Positions 30,857 to 42,854 of a DNA stretch of 64,000 nucleotides are shown piece after piece (positions within the stretch are counted from its first letter, which is position 1; each line of letters begins with the position of its first letter). Position numbers and translations under genes: made by a program. This stretch comes from Balaenoptera acutorostrata (lineage: Eukaryota; Chordata; Mammalia; Artiodactyla; Balaenopteridae). The stretch spans positions 45,257,536-45,321,535 of the forward strand of contig NC_080075.1 in the NCBI RefSeq assembly GCF_949987535.1. The letters are read 5' to 3'. Under the pieces are notes generated by a model. That model was not told the origin of the DNA. It saw only the letters and a program-made list of their open reading frames with translations, and did no database searches.

Positions 30857-33800
30857 CTACGTTCCACATACATGCATTAACATACGATATTTGTTTTTCT
30901 CTTTCTGACTTACTTCACTCTGTATGACAGTCTCTAGATCCATCCACTTCTCAACAAATGACTCAATTTCGTTCCTTTTTATGGCTGAATAATATTCCAT
31001 CGTATATATGTACCACAACTTCTTTATCCATTCGTCTGTTGATGGGCATTTAGGTTGCTTCCATGACCTGGCTATTGTAAATAGTGCTGCAATGAACATT
31101 CGGGTGCACGTGTCTTTTTGAATTACGGTTTTCTCTGGGTATATGCCCAGTAGTGGGATTGCTGGGTCATATGGTAATTCTATTTTTAGTTTTTTAAGGA
31201 ACCTCCATATTGTTCTCCATAGTGGCTGTATCAATTTACATTCCCACCAACAGTGCAAGAGGGTTCCCTTTTCTCCACACCCTCTCCAGCATTTGTTGTT
31301 TGTAGATTTTCTGATGATGCCCATTCTAACAGGAGTGAGGTGATACCTCATTGTAGTTTTGATTTGCATTTCTCTAATAATTAGTGATGTTGAGCATCTT
31401 TTCATGTGCTTCGTGGCCGTCTGTATGTCTTCTTTGGAGAAATGTCTATTTAGGTCTTCTGCCCATTTTTGGATTGGGGTGTTTGTTTCTTTGATATTGA
31501 GCTGAATGAGCTGTTTATATATTTTGGAGATTAATCCTTTGTCCGTTGATTCATTTGCAAATATTTTCTCCCATTCTGAGGGTTGTCTTTTCGTCTTGTT
31601 TATGGTTTCCTTTGCTGTGCAAAAGCTTTGAAGTTTCATTAGGTCCCACTTGTTTATTTTTGTTTTTATTTCCATTACTCTAGGAGGTGGATCGAAAAAG
31701 ATCTTGCTGTGATTTATGTCAAAGAGTGTTCTTCCTATGTTTTCCTCTAAGAGTTTTATAGTGTCCAGTCTTATATTTAGGTCTCTAATCCATTTTGAGT
31801 TTATTTTTGTGTATGGTGTTAGGGAGTATTCTAATTTCATTCTTTTACATGTGGCTGTCCAGTTTTCCCAGCACCACTTATTGAAGAGACTGTCTTTTCT
31901 CCATTGTATATCTTTGCCTCCTTTGTCATAGATTAGTTGACCATAGGTGCGTGGGTTAATCTCTGGGCTTTCTATCTTGTTCCATTGATCTATGTTTCTG
32001 TTTTTGTGCCAGTACCATATTGTCTTGATTACTGTAGCTTTGTAGTATAGTCTGAAGTCAGGGAGTCTGATTCCTCCAGCTCCATTTTTTTGCCTCAAGA
32101 CTGCTTTGGCTATTCGGGGTCTTTTGTGTCTCCATACAAATTTTAAGATGATTTGTTCTAGCTCCGTAAAAAATGCCATTGGTAATTTGATAGGGATTGC
32201 ATTGAATCTGTAGATTGCTTTGGGTAGTATACTCATTTTCACAATGTTGATTCTTCCAATCCAAGAACATGGTATATCTCTCCATCTGTTGGTATCATCT
32301 TTAATTTCTTTCATCAGTGTCTTATAGTTTTCTGCATACAGGTCTTTTGTCTCCCTAGGTAGGTTTATTCCTAGGTATTTTATTCTTTTTGTTGCAATGG
32401 TAAATGGGAGTGTTTCCATAATTTCTCTTTCAGATTTTTCATCATTAGTGTATAGGAATGCAAGAGATTTCTGTGCATTAATTTTGTAACCTGCAACTTT
32501 ACCATATTCATTAATTAGCTCTAGCAGTTTTCTGGTGGCAGTTTTAGGATTCTCTATGTATAGTATCATGTCATCCGCAAACAGTGACAGTTTTACTTCT
32601 TCTTTTCCAATTTGTATTCCTTTTATTTCTTTTTCTTCTCTGATTGCCGTGGCTAGGACTTCCAGAACTATGTTGAATAATAGTGGTGAGAGTGGACATC
32701 CTTGTCTCGTTCCTGATCTTAGAGGAAATGCTTTCAGTTTTTCACCATTGAGAATGATGTTTGCTGTGGGTTTGTCATATATGGCCTTTATTATGTTGAG
32801 GTAGGTTCCCTCTATGCCCACTTTCTGGAGAGTTTTTATCATAAATGGGTGTTGAATTTTGTCAAAAGCTTTTTCTGCATCTATTGAGATGATCATATGG
32901 TTTTTATTCTTCAATTTGTTAATATGGTGTATCACATTGATTGATTTGCGTATATTGAAGAATCCTTGCATCCCTGGGATAAATCCCACTTGATCGTGGT
33001 GTATGATCCTTTTAATGTGTTGTTGGATTCTGTTTGCTAGTATTTTGTTGAGGATTTTTGCATCTATATTCATCAGTGATATTGGTCTGTAATTTTCTTT
33101 TTTTGTAGTGTCTTTGTCTGGTTTTGGTATCAGGGTGATGGTGGCCTCATAGAATGAGTTTGGGAGAGTTCCTTCCTCTGCAATTTTTTGGAAGAGTTTG
33201 AGAAGGATGGGTGTTAGCTCTTCTCTAAATGTTTGATAGAATTCACCTGTGAAGCCATCTGGTCCTGGACTTTTGTTTGTTGGAAGATTTTTAATCACAG
33301 TTTCAATTTCATTACTTGTGATTGGTCTGTTCATATTTTCTGTTTCTTCCTGATTCAGTCTTGGAAGGTTATACCTTTCTAAGAATTTGTCCATTTCTTC
33401 CAGGTTGTCCATTTTATTGGCATACAGTTGCTTGTAGTAGTCTCTTAGGATGTTTTGTATTTCTGCGGTGTCTGTTGTAACTTCTCCTTTTTCATTTCTG
33501 ATTTTATTGATTTGAGTCCTCTCCCTCTTTTTCTTGATGAGTCTGGCTAATGGCTTATCAATTTTGTTTATCTTCTCAAAGAACCAACTTTTAGTTTTAT
33601 TGATCTTTGCTATTGTTTTCTTTGTTTCTATTTCATTTATTTCTGCTCTGATCTTTATGATTTCTTTCCTTCTGCTAACTTTGGGTTTTGTTTGTTCTTC
33701 TTTCTCTAGTTTCTTTAGGTGTAAAGTTAGGTTGTTTACTTGAGATTTTTCTTGTTTCTTTAGGTAGGCTTGTATAGCTATAAACTTCCCTCTTAGAACC

Positions 33801-34675
33801 GCTTTTGCTGCATCCCATAGGTTTTGGGTCGTCGTGTTTTCATTGTCATTTGTCTCTAGGTATTTTTTTATTTCCTGTTTGATTTCTTCAGTGATCTCTT
33901 GGTTATTTAGTAACGTATTGTTTAGCCTCCATGTGTTTGTCTTTTTTACGTTTTTTTCCCTGTAATTCATTTCTAATCTCATAGCGTTGTGGTCAGAAAA
34001 GATGCTTGATATGATTTCCATTTTCTTAAATTTACTGAGGCTTGATTTGTGACCCAAGATGTGATCTATCCTGGAGAATGTTCCGTGCGCACTTGAGAAG
34101 AACGTGTAATCTGCCGTTTTTGGATGGAATGTCCTATATATATCAATTAAATCTATCTGGTCTATTGTGTCATTTAAAGCTTCTGTTTCCTTATTTATTT
34201 TCATTTTGGATGATCTGTCCATTGGTGTAAGTGAGGTGTTAAAGTCCCCCACTATTATTGTGTTACTGTCGATTTCCTCTTTTATAGCTGTTAGCAGTTG
34301 CCTTATGTATTGAGGTGCTCCTATGTTGGGTGCATATATATTTATAATTGTTATATCTTCTTCTTGGATTGATCCCTGGATCATTATGTAGTGTCCTTCC
34401 TTGTCTCTTGTAACATTCTTTATTTTAAAGTCTATTTTATCTGATATGAGTATAGCTACTCCAGCTTTCTTTTGATTTCCATTTGCATGGAATATCTTTT
34501 TCCATCCCCTCACTTTCAGTCTGTATGTGTCCCTAGGTCTGAAGTGGGTCTCTTGTAGACAGCATACATATGGGTCTTGTTTTTGTATCCATTCAGCCAG
34601 TCTATGTCTTTTGGTTGGGGCATTTAATCCATTCACGTTTAAGGTAATTATCGATATGTATGTTCCTATGACCAT
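30857..34675 (-). CDS. L1 ORF2p, endonuclease and reverse transcriptase (1272 aa, intact)
   Basis: The L1 protein that nicks target DNA and copies L1 RNA (and, in trans, SINE and mRNA) at the nick. Residues 1-~240 are the AP-like endonuclease: LNVNGLN, the QETH glutamate at ~42, VGDFNTSL near 143, FSRIDHILG near 205 and the catalytic SDHNAM near 230. Residues ~440-~780 are the reverse transcriptase: [67 protein letters not shown], and the catalytic FADDMILY. The C-terminus has the Cys-rich knuckle ([18 protein letters not shown]) near 1130. The length agrees with the 1275 aa of human ORF2p and no key residue is missing. The ATG chosen gives [16 protein letters not shown], the usual distance before the first endonuclease motif. 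Confidence 0.95.
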   Translation of the reverse strand: MVIGTYISIITLNVNGLNAPTKRHRLAEWIQKQDPYVCCLQETHFRPRDTYRLKVRGWKKIFHANGNQKKAGVAILISDKIDFKIKNVTRDKEGHYIMIQGSIQEEDITIINIYAPNIGAPQYIRQLLTAIKEEIDSNTIIVGDFNTSLTPMDRSSKMKINKETEALNDTIDQIDLIDIYRTFHPKTADYTFFSSAHGTFSRIDHILGHKSSLSKFKKMEIISSIFSDHNAMRLEMNYREKNVKKTNTWRLNNTLLNNQEITEEIKQEIKKYLETNDNENTTTQNLWDAAKAVLRGKFIAIQAYLKKQEKSQVNNLTLHLKKLEKEEQTKPKVSRRKEIIKIRAEINEIETKKTIAKINKTKSWFFEKINKIDKPLARLIKKKRERTQINKIRNEKGEVTTDTAEIQNILRDYYKQLYANKMDNLEEMDKFLERYNLPRLNQEETENMNRPITSNEIETVIKNLPTNKSPGPDGFTGEFYQTFREELTPILLKLFQKIAEEGTLPNSFYEATITLIPKPDKDTTKKENYRPISLMNIDAKILNKILANRIQQHIKRIIHHDQVGFIPGMQGFFNIRKSINVIHHINKLKNKNHMIISIDAEKAFDKIQHPFMIKTLQKVGIEGTYLNIIKAIYDKPTANIILNGEKLKAFPLRSGTRQGCPLSPLLFNIVLEVLATAIREEKEIKGIQIGKEEVKLSLFADDMILYIENPKTATRKLLELINEYGKVAGYKINAQKSLAFLYTNDEKSEREIMETLPFTIATKRIKYLGINLPRETKDLYAENYKTLMKEIKDDTNRWRDIPCSWIGRINIVKMSILPKAIYRFNAIPIKLPMAFFTELEQIILKFVWRHKRPRIAKAVLRQKNGAGGIRLPDFRLYYKATVIKTIWYWHKNRNIDQWNKIESPEINPRTYGQLIYDKGGKDIQWRKDSLFNKWCWENWTATCKRMKLEYSLTPYTKINSKWIRDLNIRLDTIKLLEENIGRTLFDINHSKIFFDPPPRVMEIKTKINKWDLMKLQSFCTAKETINKTKRQPSEWEKIFANESTDKGLISKIYKQLIQLNIKETNTPIQKWAEDLNRHFSKEDIQTATKHMKRCSTSLIIREMQIKTTMRYHLTPVRMGIIRKSTNNKCWRGCGEKGTLLHCWWECKLIQPLWRTIWRFLKKLKIELPYDPAIPLLGIYPEKTVIQKDTCTRMFIAALFTIARSWKQPKCPSTDEWIKKLWYIYTMEYYSAIKRNEIESFVEKWMDLETVIQSEVSQKEKNKYRMLMHVCGT

Positions 34676-34733
34676 TTTCTTAATTGTTTTGGGTTTGTTT
34701 TTGTAGGTCCTTTTCTTCTCTTGTGTTTCCCAC

Positions 34734-35639
34734 TTAGAGAAGTTCCTTTAGCATTTGTTGTAGAGCTGGTTTGGTGGTGCTGAATTCTCTTAGCTTTTGC
34801 TTGTCTGTAAAGCTTTTGATTTCTCCATCAAATCTAAATGAGATCCTTGCTGGGTAGAGTAATCTTGGTTGTAGGTTCTTCCCTTTCATCACTTTAAGTA
34901 TTTCATGCCACTCCCTTCTGGCTTGCAGAGTTTCTGCTGAGAAATCAGCTGTTAACCTTATGGGGGTTCCCTTGTATGTTATTTGTCGTTTTTCCCTTGC
35001 TGCTTTCAATAATTTTTCTTTGTCTTTAATTTTTGCCACTTTGATTACTATGTGTCTCGGCGTGTTTCTCCTTGGGTTTATTCTGTATGGGACTCTCTGC
35101 GCTTCCTGGACTTGGGTGGCTATTTCCTTTCCCATGTTAGGGAAGTTTTCGAGTATAATCTCTTCAAATATTTTCTCTGGTCCTTTCTCTCTCTCTTCTC
35201 CTTCTGGGACCCCTATAATGCGAATGTTGTTGCGTTTAATGTTGTCCCAGAGGTCTCTTAGGCTGTCTTCATTTCTTTTTATTCTTTTTTCTTTAGTCTG
35301 TTCCGCAGCAGTGAATTCCACCATTCTGTCTTCCAGGTCACTTATCCGTTCTTCTGCCTCAGTTATTCTGCTATTGATTCCTTCTAGTGTAGTTTTCATT
35401 TCAGTTATTGTATTGGTCATCTCTGTTTGTTTGTTCTTTAATTCTTCTAGGTCTTTGTTAATCATTTCTTGCATCTTCTCAATCTTTGCCTCCATTCTTA
35501 TTCCGAGGTCCTGGATCATCTTCACTATCATTATTCTGAATTCTTTTTCTGGAAGGTTGCCTATCTCCACTTCATTTAGTTGTTTTTCTGGGGTTTTTTC
35601 TTGTTCCTTCATCTGGTACATAGCCCTCTGCCTTTTCAT
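34734..35639 (-). CDS. L1 ORF1p, RNA-binding chaperone (301 aa, intact)
   Basis: A trimeric cytoplasmic protein that packages L1 RNA in cis. Residues ~35-115 form a heptad-rich coiled coil ([20 protein letters not shown] region). Residues ~135-225 are the RRM region with [17 protein letters not shown]. The C-terminal domain (~225-301) keeps [18 protein letters not shown] and [19 protein letters not shown]. It lies upstream of ORF2 with a 58-bp spacer and stops in the same order as other L1s; ORF2 is presumably translated by reinitiation, as is known for L1. At 301 aa it is shorter than human ORF1p (338 aa), mostly in the poorly conserved N-terminus. Its protein sequence is identical to the copy at 430-1335. 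Confidence 0.95.
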   Translation of the reverse strand: MKRQRAMYQMKEQEKTPEKQLNEVEIGNLPEKEFRIMIVKMIQDLGIRMEAKIEKMQEMINKDLEELKNKQTEMTNTITEMKTTLEGINSRITEAEERISDLEDRMVEFTAAEQTKEKRIKRNEDSLRDLWDNIKRNNIRIIGVPEGEEREKGPEKIFEEIILENFPNMGKEIATQVQEAQRVPYRINPRRNTPRHIVIKVAKIKDKEKLLKAAREKRQITYKGTPIRLTADFSAETLQARREWHEILKVMKGKNLQPRLLYPARISFRFDGEIKSFTDKQKLREFSTTKPALQQMLKELL

Positions 35640-36616
35640 CTTCTCTGTCTTTCTGTAACTGTGGTTTTTGGTCCACAGGCTGCAGGATTGTAGTTTTTCT
35701 TGCTTCTGTTGTCTGCCCTCTGGTGGTTGAGGCTATCTAAGAGGCTTGATGGGAGGCTCTGGTGGTGGGTAGAGCTGACTTTTGCTGTGGCGGTCAGAGC
35801 TCAGTAAAACCTTAATCCACTTGACTGTTGATGGGTGGGGCTGGGTTCCCTCCCTGTTGCTGTGGCGATCAGAGCCCAGTAAAACCTTAATCCACTTGAC
35901 TGTTGATGGGTGGGGCTGGGTTCCCTCCCTGTTGGTTGTTTTGCCTGAGGCAACCCAACACTGGAGCCTACCCGTGCTCTTTGGTGGGGTTAATGGCAGA
36001 CTCTGGGAGGGCTCACGCCAAGGAGAACTTCCCAGGACCTCTGCTGCCAGTGTCCTTATCCCCACGGTGAAACAGAGCCACCACTCGCCTCTGCAGGAGA
36101 CCCCCCAACACCAGCAGGTACGTCTGGTTCAGTCTCCCCCAGGGTCACTGCTCCTTCCCCTGGGTCCCGATGCACACATTACTTTGTGTGTGCCCTCCAA
36201 GAGTGGGGTCTCTGTTTCCCCCAGTCCTGTCACAGTCCTGCAATCAATTCCCACTAGACTTCAAAGTCTGATTCTCTAGGAATTCTTCCTCCCTTTGCCG
36301 GACCCCCAGGTTGGGAAGCCTGAGGTGGGGCTCAGAACCTTCACTCCAGTGGGTGGACTTCTGTGGTATAAGTGTTCGCCAGTCTGTGAGTCACCCACCC
36401 AGCAGTTATGGGATTTGATTTTACTCTGATTGCGCCCCTCCTACCGTCTCACTGTGGCTTCTCCTCTGTCCTTGGACGTGGGGTGTCCTCCTTGGTGAAG
36501 TCCAGGGTCTTTCTGTCAATGATTGTCCAGCAGCCAGTTGTGATTCTGGTGCTCTCGCAAGAGGGAGTGAGAGCACGTCCTTCTACTCCGCCATCTTGGT
36601 TAATCTCCTCAGGAGT
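35640..36616 (-). promoter_or_regulatory. L1 5'UTR with internal promoter and YY1-like site
   Basis: A 977-bp GC-rich leader. At its 5' end the complement of AAGATGGCGG (36588-36599, ccgccatcttgg) matches the YY1 site that positions transcription start in human L1. It includes the 75-bp tandem repeat. The 165-aa plus-strand frame at 35782-36279 lies in it and is not a host gene. L1 5'UTRs are known to drive sense and some antisense transcription; activity here is inferred. Confidence 0.8.
35782..35932 (-). repeat. 75-bp tandem repeat (two units) in the L1 5'UTR
   Basis: The segment cagtaaaaccttaatccact..ccctccctgttg occurs from 35802 and again from 35877, a period of 75 bp with only a few differences at the unit edges (cggtcagagct / cgatcagagcc). 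It is the kind of monomer array known from mouse L1 promoters, here with two units. Confidence 0.93.
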
Positions 36617-36630
36617 CTAAGTATTTTCTT
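36617..36630. repeat. Target-site duplication, right copy, of the L1 insertion
   Basis: ctaagtattttctt, the exact partner of 29552-29565. It directly follows the L1 5' terminus. Confidence 0.88.
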
Positions 36631-36869
36631 AAATGAAATTCTTTGTTCATATCCTGAAATGAAAACATAAGTCCGAGTGACATACTTGGAATGACATGCT
36701 TCTTATCATTGAAAAACAGCTGATAAGAACCATCAATATAAATTTAGGTGACCTGGATCTCCAGTGAAGGAAATATTGTTTCCACTTTAATGTGGGAGAA
36801 CGCATGCTCCTTTCAAAAATGTTTATGTTTATTCTAAAGAAAAGTTTGTTCATTAAAATTTTGAAAATT

Positions 36870-37410
36870 GGTACAGTATGGACTTCTGCTTCCAAGATGA
36901 TGAAGGAGACACACTTTTTCCTGTTTCTCCTGCTGTGTACATGTCGAAATCCTGGGTATTTTATAAACAAAACAAACCAAAGAAGGTTCTGAAAGAAGAG
37001 GGACAGACTAGGGATGTCAGGACCCAAGGACCAATGCAGTGTGAGCTCCTTGGGTTTCCTTTTTGCCTCATATATATCCCAGACTTGAGACAGAAGGAGC
37101 TGACAACTTGAAAATACCATCGGGCACTGTAAAAAGAAACACCAACAAAATTTTAGTGTCTCTAGTCAAAGGGCCAGGGAGAAGAGGCAGAAGTAATGAG
37201 GCATCTGCCACCTTCCCCACTGGGGCGGTATCAGAAGCAACCTCCTGGAGGTTTAGGACTCTCAGCAATGCACAGCTAAATAAAATTGCTTCTCCCTCCC
37301 CCTCCGCACCCCCCCCCCCCCGCGCATGGTGGAGGCCACATGGAGAGCAGTAACCAGCAATGAGGACTCCTATCTATATCAGACACATCGAGGCTGGCTG
37401 CAGAGCTCTA
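36870..37410 (+). mobile_element. Probable old L1 5' region
   Basis: Starts with tggacttctgcttccaagat, like the 5' end of older L1M elements, and precedes old L1 ORF2 in the same orientation (37555). The short frames in it (for example 37063-37353) are not supported. A run of 13 C sits at 37309-37321 and may be a sequencing or assembly weak point. Confidence 0.5.
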
Positions 37411-37424
37411 GGGAAGCAGGAAGA

Positions 37425-37540
37425 ATAGACTTCAGGAGCCAAAACTTTGGACTAGTTGAGTTCCAGTCCAATCTGTGCCACTTGCTACCTGTGTGGCTTT
37501 GGGAGAATCAATTTCTCTGAGCATCAGGGAGGTCTGTTGG
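37425..37540 (+). mobile_element. MIR SINE fragment
   Basis: Contains the MIR core order: ttccagtccaatctgtgcca, cttgctacctgtgtggcttt, gggagaatcaatttctctga. Confidence 0.7.
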
Positions 37541-37554
37541 GGAAGAGGAAATCA

Positions 37555-39715
37555 AACAGTACATTGAACTAAACAAAAATGATAGAAAACAATATTATAA
37601 TCTGTGGTATACAGCTAAAGCAGTGCTGAGAGGGGTATTACAGAATTAAATGCACACAGTTAAAAAGAGGAAAAGGCTCAAATCTGTAATCTAAGGTCCT
37701 CCCTCAAGAACCTAGAAAAAGAAGAGCAAAATAAGTCCAAAGCAAACAGAGCAAGGAAATAATAAAGATAAACCCAGAAACCAATAAAATTGAAAGCAGG
37801 AAAACAGTAGAGAAAAGTCAATAAAACAAAAATTTGGCTGTTTGAAAAGATCAATAAAATTGACAAATCTGTGACACGGTTGACAAAAGAAAAAAGAGAG
37901 AAGACATAAATTATCAATATCAGAAATTAAACAGGAAATCACAACAGGCCTTTAGATGTTAAAACAGTAATAAAGGAATACTATATATAACTCTGCCCAC
38001 ATAAATTTAACAACTCAGATGAAATGAAAAATAACAATTACTTGAAAAACACAAAATGCCACACTGGTACAATACGAAATAGGTCATTTGAATAACTTTG
38101 TAACTATTAAGGGAATTTATTTCATAATTTAGAAGTTCCCCAAAAGAATTCACCTGGCCCAGGAGGTTTCATTGGAAATTTCTGGCAAACATTTAAAGAA
38201 GAATTAACACCAATTATACACAATTTCTTCCAGAAAATAGAAGAGGAAGTATCACTTTCTATTTCATTATATGATACTAGTATTGTTCTAATATGAAAAC
38301 CAGGCAAAAGCAGTACATAAACAAATAGCAGGCCAGTATCTCTTATGAATATAGATGCAAAAATCCTTAATGAAATATTAGCAAATAGAATTCAGCAATA
38401 TATAAAAAGAGTTATGTGCCATGATCAAGTGAGGTTTCTTCCAGGGATACAAGACTGGTTCACTATTCAAAAAATCAATCCATGTAATCCAGTATACTAA
38501 CAGGCTAAAGAAGAAAAATCATGTGATTGTGTCAATTGATGGAGAAAAAGCATTTTTAAAAATCCAATACCCATTCATGATAAAAAACAAAACCAAAAAA
38601 AACCTATCACAAAAATAGGAGGAGAGGGGACTTCTCCAACGTGATAAAGAGCATCTACAGAAAACTTGCAACTAACATGATACTTAAAGGTGAAAGACTG
38701 AATGCTTTTCCCTAAGATCAGGGCCAAAGCAAGATATCTGCTCTCACCATTCTTATTCAACATAATGATGGAAAATTTAGCCAGTGCAATAGGCAAAGAA
38801 AGTAAATAAAAAGGCATATAGATCAGAAGTGAAGAAATGAAACTGTTCCTATTTGCAGATGACATGATCATTTATGTAGAAAATCCCAAGGAATCTATAA
38901 TAATAATAATGATAATAACAAAATAATAATAATAACTCCTAGAATTAATTATTGAATTCAGTAAGGTGGCTGAATACAAAATCAACATACAAAAATCAAA
39001 CCGATTATATTTCAATTTACTAGAAATGAACATATGAACACTGAAATTAAAAATGCATTTATAATTGTTCACAAAATGGAATGCTTAGGTAAAATCTAAC
39101 AAAAACTGTACAGGATTTACATGCTAAAAACTACAAATTGGTGTTGAGATAAATCAAGGAATATCTAAATATATGGAGAGATATAAGGTGTTCATGGATT
39201 GGAAGAATAAATATAGTAAAGATGCCAGTTCTCCTCAATTTGATATATAGGTTTAAGGTAATTATGATCAAAATCCCAGGAACATTTTTTGTAGACGAAA
39301 ATTTTTGTAGACGAAAATTTCTAGACGAAATTTTTCTAATATTTATATGGAAAGGCAAAGGAAATAGGATAGCTAATACAATTTTGAAAAATAAAAATAA
39401 AGTGGGAGGAATCAGTCTCCCTGACGTCTAGGATTATTATATTGCTATTGTAGTCAATACTTTGTGGTGTTGGTGGAGAGACATAGATCAAAGGAACAGA
39501 ATATAGAACTTGGAAGTAGATCTACAAAAATCTGCCCCACTGATTTTTTTTTAAATGTGCAAAAGCAATTCAATAGAGGAAAGGTAACATTTTCAACAAA
39601 TAGTGCTGGAGCAATTTGATACTCACTGTAGTAAAGTGAACCTTGACTTAAGTCTCACATCTTACAAAAATTAACTCAAAATGAGTCATGAACTTAAGTG
39701 TAAAATGAAAAACTA
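37555..39715 (+). mobile_element. Old L1 ORF2 fragment
   Basis: Plus-strand ORF2 landmarks in order: ctaaagcagtgctgagaggg (~37616), gtttgaaaagatcaataaaa (~37840), gccaggaggtttcattgg-type GPDGF region (~38155), ctcttatgaatatagatgca (~38340), gtgtcaattgatggagaaaa (SID.EKAF, ~38528), ctatttgcagatgacatgat (FADDM, ~38848), tacaaaatcaacatacaaaa (~38975) and tatatggaaaggcaaaggaa (~39342). All frames are broken. It ends abruptly at the 5'UTR of another L1. Confidence 0.88.
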
Positions 39716-40756
39716 TAGGGGCAGAGTCAAGATGGCAGTGTGGGAAGATGCACAGTTAGCTTCTCCCCAAAGTAGGGCGCCTGCCGGCTGTTGGTGGGGG
39801 ACTCTGACACCCAAGGAGATGGGAAGAACCCAAACTGAACCGGTAGAATGTAGGGGACTGAGCGGGAAGGAGAAGTGGAGGCCAGACAGGATCGGCGTCC
39901 CTGAGGCTGGGGACATCAGGAGAGGCAGGTGGGAGGGACTCTCCAGGAAGAGCAGGAAAGGAGCAGAGAGCGATCACCTGGCCCACTCGGGCGGGGAGCC
40001 TGCTGGTCTTCTGGGTGAGGTCCCCTGCCCTCCAAAGCCCCCTCCAGGCCATGTGGGTCCTGGGGGCATGGGGGGGCCCCGCCCACTCAAGCACAGGAAG
40101 CCTGCTGGTCTTCCAGGTGAGGTCCCCCACCCTCTGAGACCAGGAGTGGGAGTGTCACGCCTGGGCCCCTTCTGTTCCTTGAGCCTAAGCCCCACCCCCC
40201 CACAGCCCCCAGGGCCTTTTCCAGCCCTGTAGGTCCTGAGCGTTGGCCATGCCCACTGCCGAAACCTCGCCCTTGCTTAGACCCCACCTGATACAGCCAA
40301 GGCCTTCCTCCCCCGCCTTTTTTTTTTCCTCTTTTCCCTCCTCCTCTTTTGTACTATTGTGGTAGTGATGTACCTTCTGGTTGTCGATTCATCTATATTT
40401 TTATTTTTATATTCTTTCTAACATATCTGTTAGTTTCCTAGTCTAATTTTATTTTTTACTTTGTTATTGTTCTCTCTCTCTTTTTTTTTTTTTTACCGCC
40501 CCATGCATCTTGTGGGATCTTGGTTCATGAGCCTGGGGTTGGGCTGCAAATCCTGAGGTGGGAGCTCTGAGTCCGAACCACTGGCCTAACAGAGAACCTC
40601 AGACCCCAGGGAATGTTCATCGGAGTGAGGTCTCATGGAGGTCCTCATCTCAGCACCAAGACCCAGCTCTACCCAACAGCCTACAAGCTCCAGTGTTGGA
40701 AGCCTCAGGCCAAACAACCAGTAAGACAGGAACACAATCCCACTCATAAAAAAAAA
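39716..40756 (+). mobile_element. Isolated L1 5'UTR ending in an A-tract
   Basis: Begins ggggcagagtcaagatggca (L1 5' terminus with YY1-like core) and runs ~1 kb through GC-rich leader. The last part (caatcccactcataaaaaa) matches the end of the 5'UTR of the L1 at 53101-59798, just before its ORF1 start (complement at 58540-58575). Instead of ORF1 there is A10-GAAG and unrelated DNA. A ~94-bp internal repeat is visible (gcctgctggtcttc at ~40006 and ~40100). The 183-aa frame at 39681-40232 and the minus-strand frames opposite it are products of this GC-rich leader, not genes. Confidence 0.8.
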
Positions 40757-41710
40757 AGAAGGGTAGGTAATAAAGTCCCAACTTGAAAGCTGAGGGAACT
40801 GAGGTGTATCATCATGATTAAATAGATTGCTTTGGGCATCTTGGATTCTACACTGTGTTCTTCCAGTGTAGCATCAGCAGGGAAGGAAGAAAGGGGCCAA
40901 CGGCTCCCAAGGTTCATTAGTGAACATTTCTACTGAGATAACTCTTGCATTTGTTCTAAATTTACTTCTTTCTCCTTTTGTATGATTTAAGTAGTAAACG
41001 TTGTCAAGTCTAAACCACCTGAGCTAATGTCATTCATGTCACTGGTATTCAGTTTTGAAACAAAGTCATCCTGTCCACGCTACCGCCAAAGTATATCCCG
41101 TGTGTATCCAGCTTGCTTCTTTCCTCCACAACCATCTCAGTTAGAGTGACTTTTCTCTAAGCTTCAGTCCTACAACAAACTCCTGGTTGGTTTCCCCACT
41201 TCTCATTTTAGCGTCCTTTAATTTCTTCTTTATCCTGAAGTTACTAATCTTTCAAAAATATAAGCTTACTTTTCTCATTCCTTTGCTCTGTGGCATATTT
41301 TATTATGGCTCAGAAATAATTTCTGCCCTTTTCTCCTAGGGTTTCCTTGTGGGAGGATTTTGTTTTTGACTCTGTTGTGATCAGGCTTAGCCATGTGAGT
41401 TGTTTTGGTCTATGAGATGTGAGTAGAAGCTACATGTGCAACTTCTGAAGAAACTTTTAAGAGTTTTTGAGGGACTTTGTCATCACTCTTTTCCCCTTGG
41501 CCATATGGGTTACAAGGCTTCTCCTTCAGCTGTGGTCCTGGATTGAAGGAGATACAGAGCAGAGGCCCAGTGGAGCCATAAAATAGACATTTCATGTGAG
41601 CCAAAAAATATGCCATTGTTTTGATAGTCACTAGCACTTTGGGGCTTGTTTGTTATTATAGCAGAACATTGCTTAGGCTCTCTGACACATGGGCTACCAT
41701 CTCTGATAGG
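40757..41710. other. No gene recognised
   Basis: 41330-41640 resembles old dispersed-repeat sequence (ccttggccatatgggttaca, cagctgtggtcctggattga), but I cannot name it. No convincing frame. Confidence 0.4.
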
Positions 41711-41714
41711 TTCC

Positions 41715-42060
41715 CTGTGCACTTAGGATAGAGTCCATAACAACCTTCAAGATGCTACATAATCTGGCCTCAGCCAACTCCACTGTCCTTATCTCCAACC
41801 ACATTTCTTACCCCTAAAGATCTCAAAATGCATGGAACACACCTGTTTATTTAATACATTCACCATGATACTCCTGTTGTGAGAAACACTCCTTCCTTCA
41901 TCATGAGTCAAAATTATTAATTCTTTAGGGTTCAGGTTAATTATCATTTCCTCAGGAAGTGTTCATGACTACCTGCAATCTAAATTATGTCTCTCCTTTA
42001 CACAATCACAATTCTCTGTTTTCTAGGGTATTCTTCAAATACCTTTTCTGCTATAAAATA
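41715..42060 (+). mobile_element. L2 LINE fragment
   Basis: Reads like the L2 3' region: catgctacataatctggcct-like words (gatgctacataatctggcct), ctcaggaagtgttcatgact, then gtattcttcaaata. Confidence 0.65.
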
Positions 42061-42535
42061 AGTGGACTCAGGAAATTGTGAGGCAGTTGCATTGCTACTG
42101 TCATTATGCTAAAGAGAAAACCAGGGAACAGATTGTGATGAGGACTTGACTGAGATTAGGGCTTGCTTGAGGTTTACTTTCTCAAATTTGTCAGACTGTA
42201 TTTCTGGGAAAATATGCACATTGAGTTAAGAATTTATATATTATGTACTTGAAGCCTAATTAATAAATATTAAATACAGTTCATTGAAGCACTAATAATT
42301 CATTCAGTTTTGAAAATTGAACATTGAATTTCTAAGAAATTACATATAAATAATTAAATCTAATCTTAGCTCAGTAGTAATAGGATGAATTCCATGCTCC
42401 AGAACCCATATTGCTATTAAATATAAAATTGGAATCAAGGCCAGCCAAGTCTTGAAATTTTGAATCTCAAAATATCCACTAGTTCCAGGGAGTATGTGGT
42501 CACAGAAGCACAGGATTTGTAATTATTGCATTATT
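42061..42535. other. No gene recognised
   Basis: AT-rich sequence between two L2 pieces; probably further eroded L2 or an insertion in it. Confidence 0.4.
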
Positions 42536-42539
42536 ATCA

Positions 42540-42650
42540 TAATCTATCTTCTTCACTTGACTGTAAACTCTACAGGGACGGAGGCCATGGTTGTATCATT
42601 GTCTCCACAGTGCCAAGGACAGTGCCTGACATAGTGTGGAGGCTTAAATA
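42540..42650 (+). mobile_element. L2 LINE 3' end fragment
   Basis: gactgtaaactctacaggga, cattgtctccacagtgccaa and gacagtgcctgacatagtgt follow the order of the L2 3' terminus. Likely the continuation of 41715-42060. Confidence 0.75.
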
Positions 42651-42854
42651 GAATGACAGTAAAGATTTCTTTTTTGTAGAAATACACTATCCACCTAAAT
42701 TATCATGTGCAATTGAGTAATGATAATATTTCCATAAAAATACTCAATAATAGCTCTACCTATGAGCACCTAAAACCACAGGGTGCTTGGTATTTGTTTA
42801 GGAAGATATATTCTCCATTATTTTTATGAAGGTTATTCTCTATGTTGACATTTG

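Larger units (their letters stand above)
30655..36616 (-). mobile_element. Full-length L1 (LINE-1) with both ORFs open
   Basis: About 5.96 kb on the minus strand: 5'UTR 35640-36616, ORF1 34734-35639, a 58-bp spacer, ORF2 30857-34675 and a ~200-bp 3'UTR ending in an A-rich stretch (complement at 30652-30670). The 5' terminus carries AACCAAGATGGCGGAGTAG, as in other mammalian L1 starts. The 14-bp target duplication is intact, both frames are complete, and a nearly identical copy lies at 1-1484. These are signs of a very recent insertion that may still be competent. Activity itself cannot be read from sequence. Confidence 0.95.

Noticed and set aside
35782..36279. 165-aa plus-strand frame containing a repeated SKTLIHLTVDGWGWVPSLL
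   Set aside because: The repetition is the 75-bp tandem unit of the L1 5'UTR read in antisense (75 is divisible by 3).
39681..40232. 183-aa plus-strand Pro/Gly-rich frame
   Set aside because: It begins in old L1 and runs through an L1 5'UTR; not a host gene.
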